A stretch of 64,000 bases of DNA from Halobacterium sp. DL1. GTDB lineage: Archaea; Halobacteriota; Halobacteria; Halobacteriales; Halobacteriaceae. The position numbers were made by a program, and so were the translations under genes. Below the pieces are notes generated by a model. That model ran no database searches. It was given only the letters and a program-made list of their open reading frames with translations, and was not told the origin of the DNA. The DNA lies in contig CP007060.1 of NCBI GenBank assembly GCA_000230955.3, positions 2,734,216 to 2,798,215 of the forward strand, written 5' to 3'. Below, piece after piece: positions 9,173-17,702 of this stretch; position 1 is the stretch's first letter; each line of letters opens with the position of its first letter.

Positions 9173-9691
9173 GTGAGCGAACTCCGAGTCGACTCCCGCT
9201 GGTGGTACTGGGTCGCCGCCGTCCCGTCCATCACCGCGTTCTGGGTGTTGAGCGCCGTCTGGGTCGCCGTCGTCGTGCTGGTGGTGCCCGAGGCCGCCAC
9301 GTCGACGACGAGTTCGGCCGTCGTCTCCATCCCCGCGGTGGCGCTCGGCGCCCCCGCTCTCGTCGCGTTTCTCGTGCTGCCGCTCGCGCTCATCCAGGAC
9401 TCGCGGGCGGTCGAGGCGGCGGGCGGTCGCTGGTCGGGACTGGGCGCTCGCGCCGCCCAGGTCGCGGCCATCGTGGACGTCGCGCTCGTCGCGGGCATCT
9501 ACCTGTTCTTCGAGGGGAACCCGAACGTCATCGATCCCGACCCGCTGGGCACGCTGCTCATCGTGGGGGCCGTCGTCGCGGGCACGTGGCTCTGCGTGCG
9601 CTACCTCCGCGAGCGCGCCAGCCTCGTCGCGATGCCGGGGTCACTGCGGGAGTGGCGCTCGGAACTCGGCGGCGGGTCGGCGCGGCGGTAG
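9173..9691 (+). CDS. Haloarchaeal four-helix membrane protein, function unknown
   Basis: A protein of about 172 residues with four hydrophobic segments: WWYWVAAVPSITAFWVLSAV, a Val-rich stretch, VALGAPALVAFLVLPLALI, and two near ARAAQVAAIVDVALVAGIYL and LGTLLIVGAVVAGTWLCV. The GTG at 9173 is about 30 nt after GACGTTTTCAAG, which suits a leaderless start; a GTG at 9158 would add five residues. It lies between hemL and hemC on the same strand. I do not recognise a functional family, and no catalytic motif is visible. Confidence 0.7.
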   Translation: MSELRVDSRWWYWVAAVPSITAFWVLSAVWVAVVVLVVPEAATSTTSSAVVSIPAVALGAPALVAFLVLPLALIQDSRAVEAAGGRWSGLGARAAQVAAIVDVALVAGIYLFFEGNPNVIDPDPLGTLLIVGAVVAGTWLCVRYLRERASLVAMPGSLREWRSELGGGSARR

Positions 9692-9817
9692 TCGCCTCGG
9701 CCGTCGTTCAGGGAGCCTCGTCGACCAGCCTGCTCGCCGGAGTTCCGGCGATGAAACTGCCGGAACTCCCCGGCGGCGAACGCAGGGGGTTTCAATGGCG
9801 CGCGCCGAGGGAGCAGT

Positions 9818-10993
9818 ATGAGCAACGAACCGATGCGCCTCGCCTCCCGTGGCTCGGACCTCGCGCTCCGGCAGGCCGGCGAGGTCAAGAGCACGCTGGC
9901 CGACCGGCGCCACGAGGTGGACGTCGTGGAGGTCGAGACGAAGGGCGACCGGGTGACCGACGCCCTCATCAGCGAACTCGGGAAGACGGGCGCGTTCGTC
10001 CACGCGCTCGACCAGGAGGTGCTGGAGGGCAACGTCGACGCCGCCGTCCACTCGATGAAAGACGTGCCGACGGAGATGCCCGACGACCTCTTCGTGGCGG
10101 CCGTCCCGCGGCGCGGCAACCCCGCGGACGTGCTGGTGACCCCCAACGGCGCGACGCTCGACGAACTGCCCGCCGGGAGCGTCGTTGGCACCGCGAGTCT
10201 TCGCCGGGGCGCACAGGTGCAGGCGCGCCGACCGGACCTGACCGTCGAACCCATCCGCGGCAACGTCGACACCCGCGTCGAGAAGCTGCTCGCGCCCGCC
10301 CTGCAGGCCGAACACGAGGCCCGCACGGAGGCCGAGAAGGAACGCAAGGCCGAGGACGGCCGCCAGCAGGACAACGGGGACTACTCCGAGAGCATCCGCG
10401 GCGGTATCCAGAACGTCCAGGAGAACCGGGACGACGAGGAGGACGGGTCCCGGAAGAACGCGGAGTACGACCAGACCGTCGAGGAGTGGTTCGAGTCGCT
10501 GTCGCCGCTCCAGCAGTCCGCGATGGGACGCGAGGTCGAGACGGAGTACGACGCCGTGGTGCTGGCGCGCATCGGCCTCGAGCGCACCGGCCTCATTCAC
10601 CACGTCGGCATCGCCGAGTTGTCCAAAGAGAGCCACGTCCCGTCGGCTGGGCAGGGCGCGCTCTGCGTCACCGCGCGCCGCGACAGCGACGTCGTGGACG
10701 ACCTGCGGGACGCCCTCGACCACGTCCGCTCGCGGGTGGAGACGACCGTCGAGCGCGTCGTCCTCGAGGAACTCGGCGGGGGCTGCATCGCTCCCATCGG
10801 CATCTACGCGCTCGTGAAGGGCGAGATCGTCCGGACGTCCGTGCAGGTGTTCAGCCGGGACGGCAGCGAGCGGGTCGCGGAGACCCGGGACCTCGACGCC
10901 GAGAACTACGCCAGCGAGGCCCGCGAGTTCGCGGCCGACCTGCGCGAGCGCGGCGCCGCCGACCTCGTCGAGGCGGCCCGCCGGGAGGACTGA
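9818..10993 (+). CDS. hemC: Hydroxymethylbilane synthase (porphobilinogen deaminase)
   Basis: This 391-residue enzyme polymerises four porphobilinogens to hydroxymethylbilane. It shows the family motifs RLASRGSDLALRQAGEVK, the substrate-binding MKDVPTEMP, GTASLRRGAQVQARRP with its conserved Arg residues, and the dipyrromethane cofactor Cys in EELGGGCIAPIGIYA. It is about 80 residues longer than bacterial HemC because of an acidic, Lys/Glu/Asp-rich insert at about residues 155-235. The insert occurs in haloarchaeal enzymes as I recall them and is probably a surface loop. It is the first gene of hemC-sumT-hemD; the next ATG follows its stop by one base. Confidence 0.96.
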   Translation: MSNEPMRLASRGSDLALRQAGEVKSTLADRRHEVDVVEVETKGDRVTDALISELGKTGAFVHALDQEVLEGNVDAAVHSMKDVPTEMPDDLFVAAVPRRGNPADVLVTPNGATLDELPAGSVVGTASLRRGAQVQARRPDLTVEPIRGNVDTRVEKLLAPALQAEHEARTEAEKERKAEDGRQQDNGDYSESIRGGIQNVQENRDDEEDGSRKNAEYDQTVEEWFESLSPLQQSAMGREVETEYDAVVLARIGLERTGLIHHVGIAELSKESHVPSAGQGALCVTARRDSDVVDDLRDALDHVRSRVETTVERVVLEELGGGCIAPIGIYALVKGEIVRTSVQVFSRDGSERVAETRDLDAENYASEAREFAADLRERGAADLVEAARRED

Positions 10994-10994
10994 G

Positions 10995-11735
10995 ATGCCC
11001 GGAACCGTGTACCTTGTCGGCAGCGGGCCCGGCGACCCGGAGCTCCTCACGGTGAAGGCGAAGCGGCTGCTCGACGATGCAGACGTCGTCCTCCACGACA
11101 AGCTTCCGGGCCCCGTGATCCTCGAGGCGATTCCCGAGGCGAAGCGCGAGGACGTCGGGAAGCGCGCTGGCGGCGAGCGCACCTCCCAGGCCGAGATCAA
11201 CGAGCGCATGGTCGAACTCGCCGAGGACGGCGACGACGTCGTGCGCCTGAAGGGCGGCGACCCGTTCGTCTTCGGGCGCGGTGGCGAGGAGATGGAGTAT
11301 CTCGCAGCGCACGGCATCCCATTCGAGGTAGTGCCTGGCGTCACGTCCGCAGTGGCCGCGCCGGCCGCAGCCGACATCCCAGTCACGCACCGCGACCACG
11401 CCTCCAGCGTCTCGTTCGTCACGGGCCACGAGGACCCGACGAAGCCGGAGTCCGCGGTAGACTGGCAGGCGCTCGCCGACACCGGCGGCACCATTGTCGT
11501 GCTGATGGGCGTCGGCAGACTCCCCGACTACACCCGGGAACTCCGGGACGCCGGGATGGACCCCGAGACGCCCGTCGCGCTCGTCGAGAAGGGAACTCGC
11601 CCCGGGCAGCAGGTCGCCACGGGGACGCTCGAAAGTATCGTCGAGGCCCGCGACGAGGCCGGCATCGAACCGCCCGCCGTGACCGTCGTCGGCGGCGTCG
11701 CCGGGCTCTGGGCCGAGGCCGAGGACGAGCGATGA
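10995..11735 (+). CDS. cobA: Uroporphyrinogen-III C-methyltransferase
   Basis: This 246-residue S-adenosylmethionine-dependent enzyme (also called SumT) methylates uroporphyrinogen III at C2 and C7 to precorrin-2, which leads to siroheme, cobamide and the archaeal heme route. Signature motifs are GSGPGDPELLTVKAKRLL at the N-terminus, LKGGDPFVFGRGGEE, and VPGVTSAVAAPAAADIPVTH. Length is normal. It sits between hemC and hemD and overlaps hemD by 4 bp (ATGA), so the three are surely cotranscribed and translationally coupled. Confidence 0.96.
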   Translation: MPGTVYLVGSGPGDPELLTVKAKRLLDDADVVLHDKLPGPVILEAIPEAKREDVGKRAGGERTSQAEINERMVELAEDGDDVVRLKGGDPFVFGRGGEEMEYLAAHGIPFEVVPGVTSAVAAPAAADIPVTHRDHASSVSFVTGHEDPTKPESAVDWQALADTGGTIVVLMGVGRLPDYTRELRDAGMDPETPVALVEKGTRPGQQVATGTLESIVEARDEAGIEPPAVTVVGGVAGLWAEAEDER

Positions 11736-12448
11736 ACGTCGCCGTCTTCCGCCCGGACGACGAGCGCCTCGCCGACGCCGTCGCCCTGCTCGAATCGCTG
11801 GACGCGACTCCCGTCCCGGACCCGATGCTCGCCGTCGAACCGACGGGCGCGGTCCCCCGGAACGACGCCGACTTCACGCTCCTCACGAGCAAGACCGGCG
11901 TCGAACTCGCCGCGAGCGAGGGGTGGGAACCGGGCGATACTGTGCTCTGCGCCATCGGCGAGGCCACTGCCGAGTCGTGCCGTGACGCCGGCTGGACGGT
12001 AGACCGAATCCCCGAGGAGTACACGAGTTCGGGGCTCGTCGCCGCACTCGCAAACGAGGTGGCCGACGCGCGCGTCGAAGTCGCCCGCTCGGACCACGGC
12101 TCGGACGAACTCACCGACGGACTGAACGACGCCGGTGCGTTCGTACACGAGACTGTGCTATACGAACTCGTCCGGCCCGCGGGTGCCGGCGAGTCCGCCG
12201 AACTCGCTGCGGCCGGCGACCTCGACGCCGCGCTGTTCTCGTCGTCGCTCACGGTCGAGCACTGGCTCGACGCCGCCCGCGAGCGCGGCATCGAGGCCGA
12301 CGCGCGAGCGGGACTGGACGACGCTGTGGTCGGCTGCATCGGCCCGCCGACCCGCGAGACGGCCGAGTCGCTCCGTATCGACGTGGACGTCGTGCCAGAG
12401 GACGCGGACTTCGAGCAGCTAGTCCGAGCGGCCTGCGACGCGGCCTGA
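11732..12448 (+). CDS. hemD: Uroporphyrinogen-III synthase
   Basis: This 238-residue protein closes hydroxymethylbilane to uroporphyrinogen III with inversion of ring D. HemD is poorly conserved, so the call rests on its two-lobed Rossmann-like pattern (NVAVFRPDDERLADAVALLE at the start; TLLTSKTGVELAA; AALFSSSLTVEHWLDAA; VVGCIGPPTRETAESL near the end), on the length, and on its place as last gene of hemC-sumT-hemD. The start overlaps the sumT stop by 4 bp. Confidence 0.93.
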   Translation: MNVAVFRPDDERLADAVALLESLDATPVPDPMLAVEPTGAVPRNDADFTLLTSKTGVELAASEGWEPGDTVLCAIGEATAESCRDAGWTVDRIPEEYTSSGLVAALANEVADARVEVARSDHGSDELTDGLNDAGAFVHETVLYELVRPAGAGESAELAAAGDLDAALFSSSLTVEHWLDAARERGIEADARAGLDDAVVGCIGPPTRETAESLRIDVDVVPEDADFEQLVRAACDAA

Positions 12449-12774
12449 GTTCTCGCAGTAGCTGATTTTCGGGAGCCCCCTGTATTCGAGACGGCCGAAT
12501 CTGCCGATTTCGAGAGGAAGAGTCATCGATGCGGCGTTTTTCTCCAGCCTGGAGAAGTTCGTCGATAGCGGCACGGTGAATTCTGATAAATTCTATGTCG
12601 CGATATAGAATTACGCTCGGCGCGCATGGAAGCGCCTCCAGCGAAGCTCCGGACGTGGCTGTTCGGCGGCCGATACACCGAGATTCTGGATTTTAGTAGC
12701 CTGAATCGCCAGTTTTGGGTTCGTCGAGGCGGGAGGCCCGCAGTTTATACCCGATGGCGCGCAACATTCCCTCG
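12449..12774. other. Gap between hemD and the RecJ-like gene
   Basis: A 326-bp gap, less GC-rich than its neighbours. It contains the palindrome at 12589-12612 and a small open frame starting at ATG 12626 (MEAPPAKLRTWLFGGRYTE) that runs on into the next gene in another frame; I see no reason to accept it as coding. CAGTTTATACCC at 12741-12752 is a good TATA box, about 27-30 nt before the ATG at 12775. Confidence 0.55.
12589..12612. promoter_or_regulatory. 24-bp palindrome, copy A
   Basis: The half-sites AATTCTATGTCG and CGATATAGAATT are inverted repeats with one mismatch, centred between 12600 and 12601. Three related sites lie at 15380-15403, 16114-16137 and 17282-17305 (consensus half AATTCTATRTCG). 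The right half contains a TATA-like TATAGAA. This looks like the operator of a dimeric regulator overlapping a promoter; which gene it serves here is unclear. Confidence 0.6.
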
Positions 12775-14181
12775 ATGGACGCACCGGTCCCGGAACTCGA
12801 AGCGCGGGCGGACGCCTGTGCGGACGCCCTCCGCGACGCCGACAGCGTGTTGCTGGCCTCCCACATCGACGCGGACGGCCTGACGAGCGCGGGCATCGCG
12901 TCGACGGCGCTCGAACGCGCGGAGATCACCCACGACGTGGTGTTCTCGAAACAGCTCGACAGCGAGGAGATCGCGGGCATCGCGGCCCACGACCACGACA
13001 CCGTGCTGTTCACGGACTTCGGGAGCGGGCAGCTGGATATCATCGCAGAACACGAAGACAGGGGCGACTTCACGCCTGTCATCGCCGACCACCACCAGCC
13101 CGCGGACGCAGACACGAAGTTCCACCTGAATCCGCTGCTCGAGGGCGTCGACGGTGGGAAGGAGCTCTCCGGCGCGGGTGCGAGCTACGTCCTCGCGCGG
13201 GCGCTGCTGGGCGCCGACGCGACGGACCTCGCGGCGCTCGCGGTGGTCGGCGCCGTCGGTGACATGCAGACGGTGAACGGCGAACTGGTCGGCGCGAACG
13301 TCGCCATCGCCGAAGAGGGCGTCGCTGCGGGCGTGCTGGACACCGCGAAGGACCTCGCGCTGTACGGCACGCAGACGCGCCCGCTGCCGAAACTACTGGA
13401 GTACGCCAGCGAGGTGTACGTCCCCGGCATCACGAACGACCAGGGAGGCGCGATGCGGTTCCTCGACGGCCTCGACGTGGACCTCCACGACGGCGGCGAC
13501 TGGCGGACGTGGGCGAGTCTCGACCACGACGAGCGCCAGACGGTCGTGAGCGCGCTCGTCAAGCGCGCAGTGCGCAACGGCGTCTCCGGCGAGAAGGTGA
13601 CGGATCTCGTGGGGACGACGTACACGCTCGTCGAGGAGGAGGCCGGTACCGAGCTCCGGGACGCGAGCGAGTTCTCCACGCTGCTGAACGCGACGGCACG
13701 CTACGAGCGCGGCGACGTGGGTCTCGCGGTCTGCCTCGGCGAACGCGGCGAACCGCTTGAGGCCGCTCGTGAGCTGCTGCGCACCCACCGCCGGAACCTC
13801 TCCGAGGGGCTGTCGTGGGTGAAAGACGAGGGCGTCACCGTCGAGGACGACCTCCAGTGGTTCCACGCGGAGGACCGCATCCGTGAGACCATCGTCGGCA
13901 TCGTCGCCGGAATGGCCCTGGGCGCGGAGGGCGTGAAAAGCGACCTCCCCATCATCGGATTCGGGAACAAGAACGACGAGGAGGTGAAGGTGTCGGCCCG
14001 CGGCACACCCGCACTCGTGAATCGCGGACTCGACCTCTCGGCGGTGATGGGAGCGGCCTCGCAGGCGGTCGGCGGCGACGGCGGCGGCCACACGGTCGCC
14101 GCGGGCGCGACGGTACCGAAAGGCGAGGAGCGCGCCTTCCTCGACGCTGCAGGGGAGGAAATCGCAGCTCAACTCGACTGA
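12775..14181 (+). CDS. RecJ-like DHH-family single-strand exonuclease
   Basis: A 468-residue protein of the DHH phosphoesterase superfamily, related to archaeal RecJ/GAN nucleases that degrade single-stranded DNA or RNA and act with the replisome. Motifs: VLLASHIDADGLTSAG (motif I), LFTDFGSG, the name-giving VIADHHQPAD, then GAVGDMQ. The C-terminal DHHA1 domain ends with GGDGGGHTVAAGATVP. The ATG at 12775 is chosen because a TATA box lies about 30 nt upstream; ATGs at 12754 and 12715 are in frame but poorly placed. It ends one base from the convergent dipeptidase gene. Haloarchaea carry several RecJ paralogues, and I cannot say which this is. Confidence 0.88.
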   Translation: MDAPVPELEARADACADALRDADSVLLASHIDADGLTSAGIASTALERAEITHDVVFSKQLDSEEIAGIAAHDHDTVLFTDFGSGQLDIIAEHEDRGDFTPVIADHHQPADADTKFHLNPLLEGVDGGKELSGAGASYVLARALLGADATDLAALAVVGAVGDMQTVNGELVGANVAIAEEGVAAGVLDTAKDLALYGTQTRPLPKLLEYASEVYVPGITNDQGGAMRFLDGLDVDLHDGGDWRTWASLDHDERQTVVSALVKRAVRNGVSGEKVTDLVGTTYTLVEEEAGTELRDASEFSTLLNATARYERGDVGLAVCLGERGEPLEAARELLRTHRRNLSEGLSWVKDEGVTVEDDLQWFHAEDRIRETIVGIVAGMALGAEGVKSDLPIIGFGNKNDEEVKVSARGTPALVNRGLDLSAVMGAASQAVGGDGGGHTVAAGATVPKGEERAFLDAAGEEIAAQLD

Positions 14182-15234
14182 CTACCAGGTCGCGTCGCAG
14201 ACCCGCAGCCAGTTCTCCGAGGCGATCTTCCGGACGTCAGACTCCGAGTAGCCGGCGGCGCGCAGTGCGCCGAGAATCCCGGGGACGCCGGTCACGTCGC
14301 CGATGACGTCGAGCACCGTCGCGCCATCGAAGTCCGAACCGAGGGCCACGTGGTCGACGCCCATTCGGTCGACGAGGTGGTCGACGTGCTCGACGACGAG
14401 GCCGAGAGAGTCCGCGTCTCGGCCGTCTTCGGGCCGGAGCGCGCCCGCGGAGAAGGTGAGGCCGACGACGCCGTCCGTGTCGGCGACGGCGTCGAGCTGT
14501 TCGTCGGTGAGATTCCGGGAGAGCGGGCACACCTCGTGGGCGGCAGTGTGGGAGACGACAAGGGGCGCCGTCGATACGTCGTGGACGTCCCAGAACCCCT
14601 GTTCGGGGAGGTGCGCGCAGTCCACGAGGACGCCGCGGTCGTTACAACGCCTGACCAGCCGCCGTCCAGCGCCCGTGAGGCCGTCGCCGATGTCCGGCGA
14701 ACTCGGGTACCGAAACGGCACGCCGTCCGCGAACGCGTTGGGGCGGCTCCACGCTAGTCCGAGCGATCGCAGACCGGCGTCGTAGTACGCCCCGAAGTTC
14801 GACATGGAGGGGTGGATGGCCTCGGCGCCCTCGAAGTGGACGACAACGCCGAACGATTCGCCCTCGACGCAGGCCCGGAAGTCCTCGGCAGTTCGGACGA
14901 GGATGACACGGTCGTCCGCTGCGAGTTCCCCGAGGAGTGAGAGCATCTCGTCGGTAGCGCGCTTCGCGTACGGCCACGCGAGCGGCGGCGGGCACTCGAT
15001 CCGGTAGCCGTCCGCGGTCTCCGTGCGGTTTCCACCCGCGTCGGGCGCGAAGCGGGGTTCCGAGGGGACGAACAGCGCGAAAAACCCGGCTGCGAGTCCG
15101 CTCGCGTTGGCTCGTGGCAGGTCCAAGTGACCGTTGTCGCGGCCGTCGAGGAACTCACCCGGGGTCGCCTCTCCGCGCCAGAGGGCGAGCAGGGCGTCGT
15201 TGTGTCCGTCAACGACTGGGAGCGCGTCGGTCAT
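14182..15234 (-). CDS. Membrane dipeptidase-like (peptidase M19) amidohydrolase
   Basis: A 350-residue zinc hydrolase of the renal dipeptidase family, which cleaves dipeptides. Zn-ligand motifs: VVDGHNDALLALW (HxD type), HFEGAEAIHPSMSNF (bridging Glu), VVSHTAAHEVCPLSRNLTD with its two His, and the C-terminal HVALGSDFDGAT (Asp). There is no signal peptide, so it is cytoplasmic. The ATG at 15234 is used rather than 15378 because the family starts there and GCGGATATAGAGG at about 15248-15260 is a suitable TATA region. In principle it could degrade peptides or lactam-like compounds. Confidence 0.9.
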   Translation of the reverse strand: MTDALPVVDGHNDALLALWRGEATPGEFLDGRDNGHLDLPRANASGLAAGFFALFVPSEPRFAPDAGGNRTETADGYRIECPPPLAWPYAKRATDEMLSLLGELAADDRVILVRTAEDFRACVEGESFGVVVHFEGAEAIHPSMSNFGAYYDAGLRSLGLAWSRPNAFADGVPFRYPSSPDIGDGLTGAGRRLVRRCNDRGVLVDCAHLPEQGFWDVHDVSTAPLVVSHTAAHEVCPLSRNLTDEQLDAVADTDGVVGLTFSAGALRPEDGRDADSLGLVVEHVDHLVDRMGVDHVALGSDFDGATVLDVIGDVTGVPGILGALRAAGYSESDVRKIASENWLRVCDATW

Positions 15235-15379
15235 TCGGTTGTCCCTAGCGGATATAGAGGGGCAAGAAGATTGGTGCTGCGGCAGGGTGGCGGGTTTCAG
15301 GCGTTCTCGCGGCCAGTAGCGCCCATCGGAGAGCCTGAATCCCGTGGTCTGCTGTGGGCGTTTCTCCCTGAACCCCACT

Positions 15380-15403
15380 AATTCTATATCGTGGTTTTCA
15401 GTT
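15380..15403. promoter_or_regulatory. Palindrome copy B (one good half)
   Basis: The left half AATTCTATATCG matches the consensus exactly; the right half TGGTTTTCAGTT is degraded. It is about 145 bp upstream of the dipeptidase start and is followed by TTTATAGAGG. It is probably a weak or decayed version of copies A, C and D. Confidence 0.45.
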
Positions 15404-16113
15404 TATAGAGGAAAAGTAGATGACTGCAGAAGACAGCCAAAACAGTGGGTAGAGTGGCTGGATCGACTACTTCCTAGATTCTGGAGCGCGTAAATCGAGA
15501 ATGGAGCTCGTAGGGTGGGAACGAGCAGAGGAGAATCGGTTTTCCGAGCCAACCAGTCTGGCCGGTGCGCCTCGGGCGTACAGAAACAGAAGGCGTAGCG
15601 AACTACTCCCCAGTAACAGGTGGTGATTGGCCACCGAACCCACCAATCAGTTTGGGGAAGGCACAAACGCGAGTTGTCCGGGGGAGCCCGGTATTCTCGA
15701 ATAGTCCGAACGCACTCACGGATTCAAGCAAATGAGGAGGAGAGGAGATCGAGAAACGAGTGCAATGGTAGACGACTGGAGACAGATCGGTACCGACGCC
15801 GGTGTTAAGCGTGGAGAATCAGGAGTGGCGTGTCGTCGCTGGAATCTCGAGGTAGGTCCACCGCGATCGACCAGGGTGCAGACCGGAAACAGCCATTCAA
15901 GAAGGAGTCGTGCGCGCGAGACCGCCCCGAGCGCTCGGAACCCAGGGGAGCATCGAGGAAGTATTGGACAATTGCCTGCCGAATTCAGGAGATTCGGCCC
16001 TGTTACTGCCATTCTCACAGCCCTATTCGTGGTTCCGTCGGTTCTGAGCCAGTAGACGGCGAGACAGGCGAACCCCCGCCCGAAAAACAGCGCCTCTAAT
16101 CCTGCCGCGGTGG

Positions 16114-16137
16114 CTTTCTATATCGTGGTATAGAATT
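16114..16137. promoter_or_regulatory. Palindrome copy C
   Basis: Core TTCTATATCG-TGGTATAGAA at 16116-16135 is symmetric in its outer seven bases. It lies 67 bp past the 3' end of the DUF7350-like gene and at the edge of the gene-free stretch, so it could act on a leftward transcript into that stretch. Confidence 0.55.
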
Positions 16138-16203
16138 TATCGAGACCCGACAGAGTCGCTAGTCTCATTCCGGATATCGGCTGCAAAGACCCGCTACTCC
16201 CCC

Positions 16204-17232
16204 TCAGACCGAGAATTGCAGTGGTCTTGTCCCCATGAACGCTGTCTCGTACCCCTCGTGGCGTGCGACCTGGGGTGGCGCACCGACGCCGAGGACGAAC
16301 TCGTCGCCGGCCTGGACAGAAGGTGTGGAAGCGGCGTAGTGGTAGCCGAGTTCCGGATCGAGGGACGGCGACAGGGTAGCGTCGAGCAACATCACGCTCC
16401 CACGGCGGAGCGTGCCGAACAGCGTCATGAACGGGAGCGGCGTCAGTGACGGCGTTCGCGGGGAGACCACGACAGCGGTCTCGTCGCCGTCTCCAACCAC
16501 GGTGACCGCAAACGTCGCGTCACCCATCGTGCGCACGCCGACCCGGTCACCCGGGAGAGCATCGACAGCGGGCGTGCTCGCAATTGGGACGCCGTCGAGG
16601 GGTCGCGGCTCCAGAGACCCCTTCTGTCCACCGCGTTTCGGTTTATCGAATCCGATGTCGGGGGTGTCGCTGGAGAGCCCCATCGATAGCTGGAACGTCG
16701 CATCAGCGCCTATACCGGCTATTTCGCCCGTGTACCGCGTGCTCGACGGAGCGGTCCTGACCCGAACGTCGTAAGTTCCCGGGCCGCCGAGTTCGACGTT
16801 GTCGCCGTAGTGGAAGCCGAGGCGCTGGGAGAGCATCGGCCAGCCTGCGGCGTCGTAGAACTCCTCGCCCCCTTTCGAGACTGTGAGCCGGGGTTCCGCG
16901 CCACAGAGTACGCGGCCGGTCGCGTCGTCCCAGACGACCGCGAGCAGGTGGACGTCGCCGTTCGCCCCGACCTGGCTCGTTCGCGCCCCCGTGACCACCC
17001 AGAACCGGAGCGGATGGGTGAGACAGAGCGCGCAGCGCAGCCGACCGGATTCGGCGACGTCAACGAACCGGAGCGGAGCGGTGTGCGTCGGGACGTAGAC
17101 CCCCTCCGGACGGTCAGTCGCGGTCGCCGGTAGGATCGGCTTACCCGACGACGAGCGGCTCGAACAGCCAGCGAGGCCGGCGAGCCCCGCGAGGAACGCT
17201 CTTCGACGGATTTCCGGTGAGTTCGGCCACAC
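16204..17232 (-). CDS. Tat lipoprotein, DUF7350-like (possible periplasmic iron-binding protein)
   Basis: This 342-residue protein has a Tat signal RRRAFLAGLAGLAGC with the lipobox Cys near residue 23, so it should be an exported lipid-anchored protein. The core about 50-180 (THPLRFWVVTGARTSQV, DVHLLAVVWDDATGRVL, WPMLSQRLGFHYGDNVELG) resembles what I recall of haloarchaeal DUF7350 proteins, annotated as probable iron transport and likened to bacterial Tp34/P19; the second half (about 200-342) is another beta-rich repeat-like domain ending GYHYAASTPSVQAGDEFVL. The DUF number is from memory. Palindrome D lies 50-73 bp upstream of its ATG, beside a TATA-like TTTATTGGG, so it is the best candidate target of that operator. 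Confidence 0.6.
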   Translation of the reverse strand: MWPNSPEIRRRAFLAGLAGLAGCSSRSSSGKPILPATATDRPEGVYVPTHTAPLRFVDVAESGRLRCALCLTHPLRFWVVTGARTSQVGANGDVHLLAVVWDDATGRVLCGAEPRLTVSKGGEEFYDAAGWPMLSQRLGFHYGDNVELGGPGTYDVRVRTAPSSTRYTGEIAGIGADATFQLSMGLSSDTPDIGFDKPKRGGQKGSLEPRPLDGVPIASTPAVDALPGDRVGVRTMGDATFAVTVVGDGDETAVVVSPRTPSLTPLPFMTLFGTLRRGSVMLLDATLSPSLDPELGYHYAASTPSVQAGDEFVLGVGAPPQVARHEGYETAFMGTRPLQFSV

Positions 17233-17281
17233 GAGAGGCTATCCGGGCGGGAGAAACAAGGCCGTTACGCAACACCCAATA

Positions 17282-17305
17282 AATCGTATGTCGCGATATA
17301 GAATT
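17282..17305. promoter_or_regulatory. Palindrome copy D, at the promoter of the DUF7350-like gene
   Basis: Sequence AATCGTATGTCG joined to CGATATAGAATT; 22 of 24 bases equal copy A at 12589. It is next to the putative leftward TATA element (reverse complement TTTATTGGG) of the gene starting at 17232. This placement over the promoter's upstream side is typical for an archaeal repressor or activator site. Confidence 0.6.
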
Positions 17306-17354
17306 CTGAGGTGGTGGTGTGGTCAGCACACAGTAGAGAGCACGGAGAACGCAC

Positions 17355-17702
17355 CTACGCGCCGATGTCGTGGTCCTCGGCCCACTGGAGCAGCGGTTCG
17401 AGGCGTTCGTTGAGTTCCGCACCGTCCTCGGTGATGTCGTACTCGACGCGGGGCGGAATCTCGTCGTAGCGCTCGCGGGAGAGGAGACCGGCGGCAGTCA
17501 GGTCCTCGAGGCGCGCAGACAGCGTGGAACTGCTCACGTCGTCGAAGAACGCGTCGGAGAGTTCGCCGTAGCGGACGGGGCCGAGATGGGCGACGGCGCA
17601 GACCACCTGCATCGCGTACTTCCGGCTGAGCAGGTCGACGACGCCGTCGAGCTGGCAGTAACAGTTCTCGAATTCGGTGTCGGGAGCGGGAGTGTCGGAC
17701 AT
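17355..17702 (-). CDS. HxlR-family winged-helix regulator
   Basis: A 115-residue protein of the HxlR/DUF24 family of MarR-like regulators. The N-terminal part has a Cys pair (ENCYCQLDGVVDLLSRKYA), the HTH is VRYGELSDAFFDDVSSSTLSARLEDL, and the wing is YDEIPPRVEYDITEDG. HxlR proteins often sense thiol-reactive compounds through N-terminal cysteines. It is divergent to the MerB-like gene at 17778, with only 75 bp between the start codons, so it very likely controls that gene and itself. Whether the two cysteines sense organomercury or another electrophile cannot be read from sequence. Confidence 0.9.
   Translation of the reverse strand: MSDTPAPDTEFENCYCQLDGVVDLLSRKYAMQVVCAVAHLGPVRYGELSDAFFDDVSSSTLSARLEDLTAAGLLSRERYDEIPPRVEYDITEDGAELNERLEPLLQWAEDHDIGA

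Larger units (their letters stand above)
15235..16203. other. 969-bp region without a recognisable gene
   Basis: This stretch is less GC-rich than the core genes and holds palindromes at 15380-15403 and 16114-16137. Several open frames of 80-110 codons exist on both strands (for example 15732-16055 on + and 15716-16018 on -), but they are rich in Arg, Ser and Pro, lack the acidic bias of the surrounding proteins, and match no family I know. It may be a decayed gene or insertion, or long regulatory DNA. I see no terminal inverted repeats or transposase motifs. Confidence 0.4.

Noticed and set aside
12626-12883. Possible 85-residue gene just after palindrome A
   Set aside because: It runs into the RecJ-like gene in another frame and turns Arg/Thr/Ser-rich there, as shadow frames do.
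15732-16055. Possible 107-residue gene in the 969-bp gap
   Set aside because: It is Arg/Ser-rich with no acidic bias, no clear promoter at the right spacing and no family pattern; competing frames on the other strand look no better.
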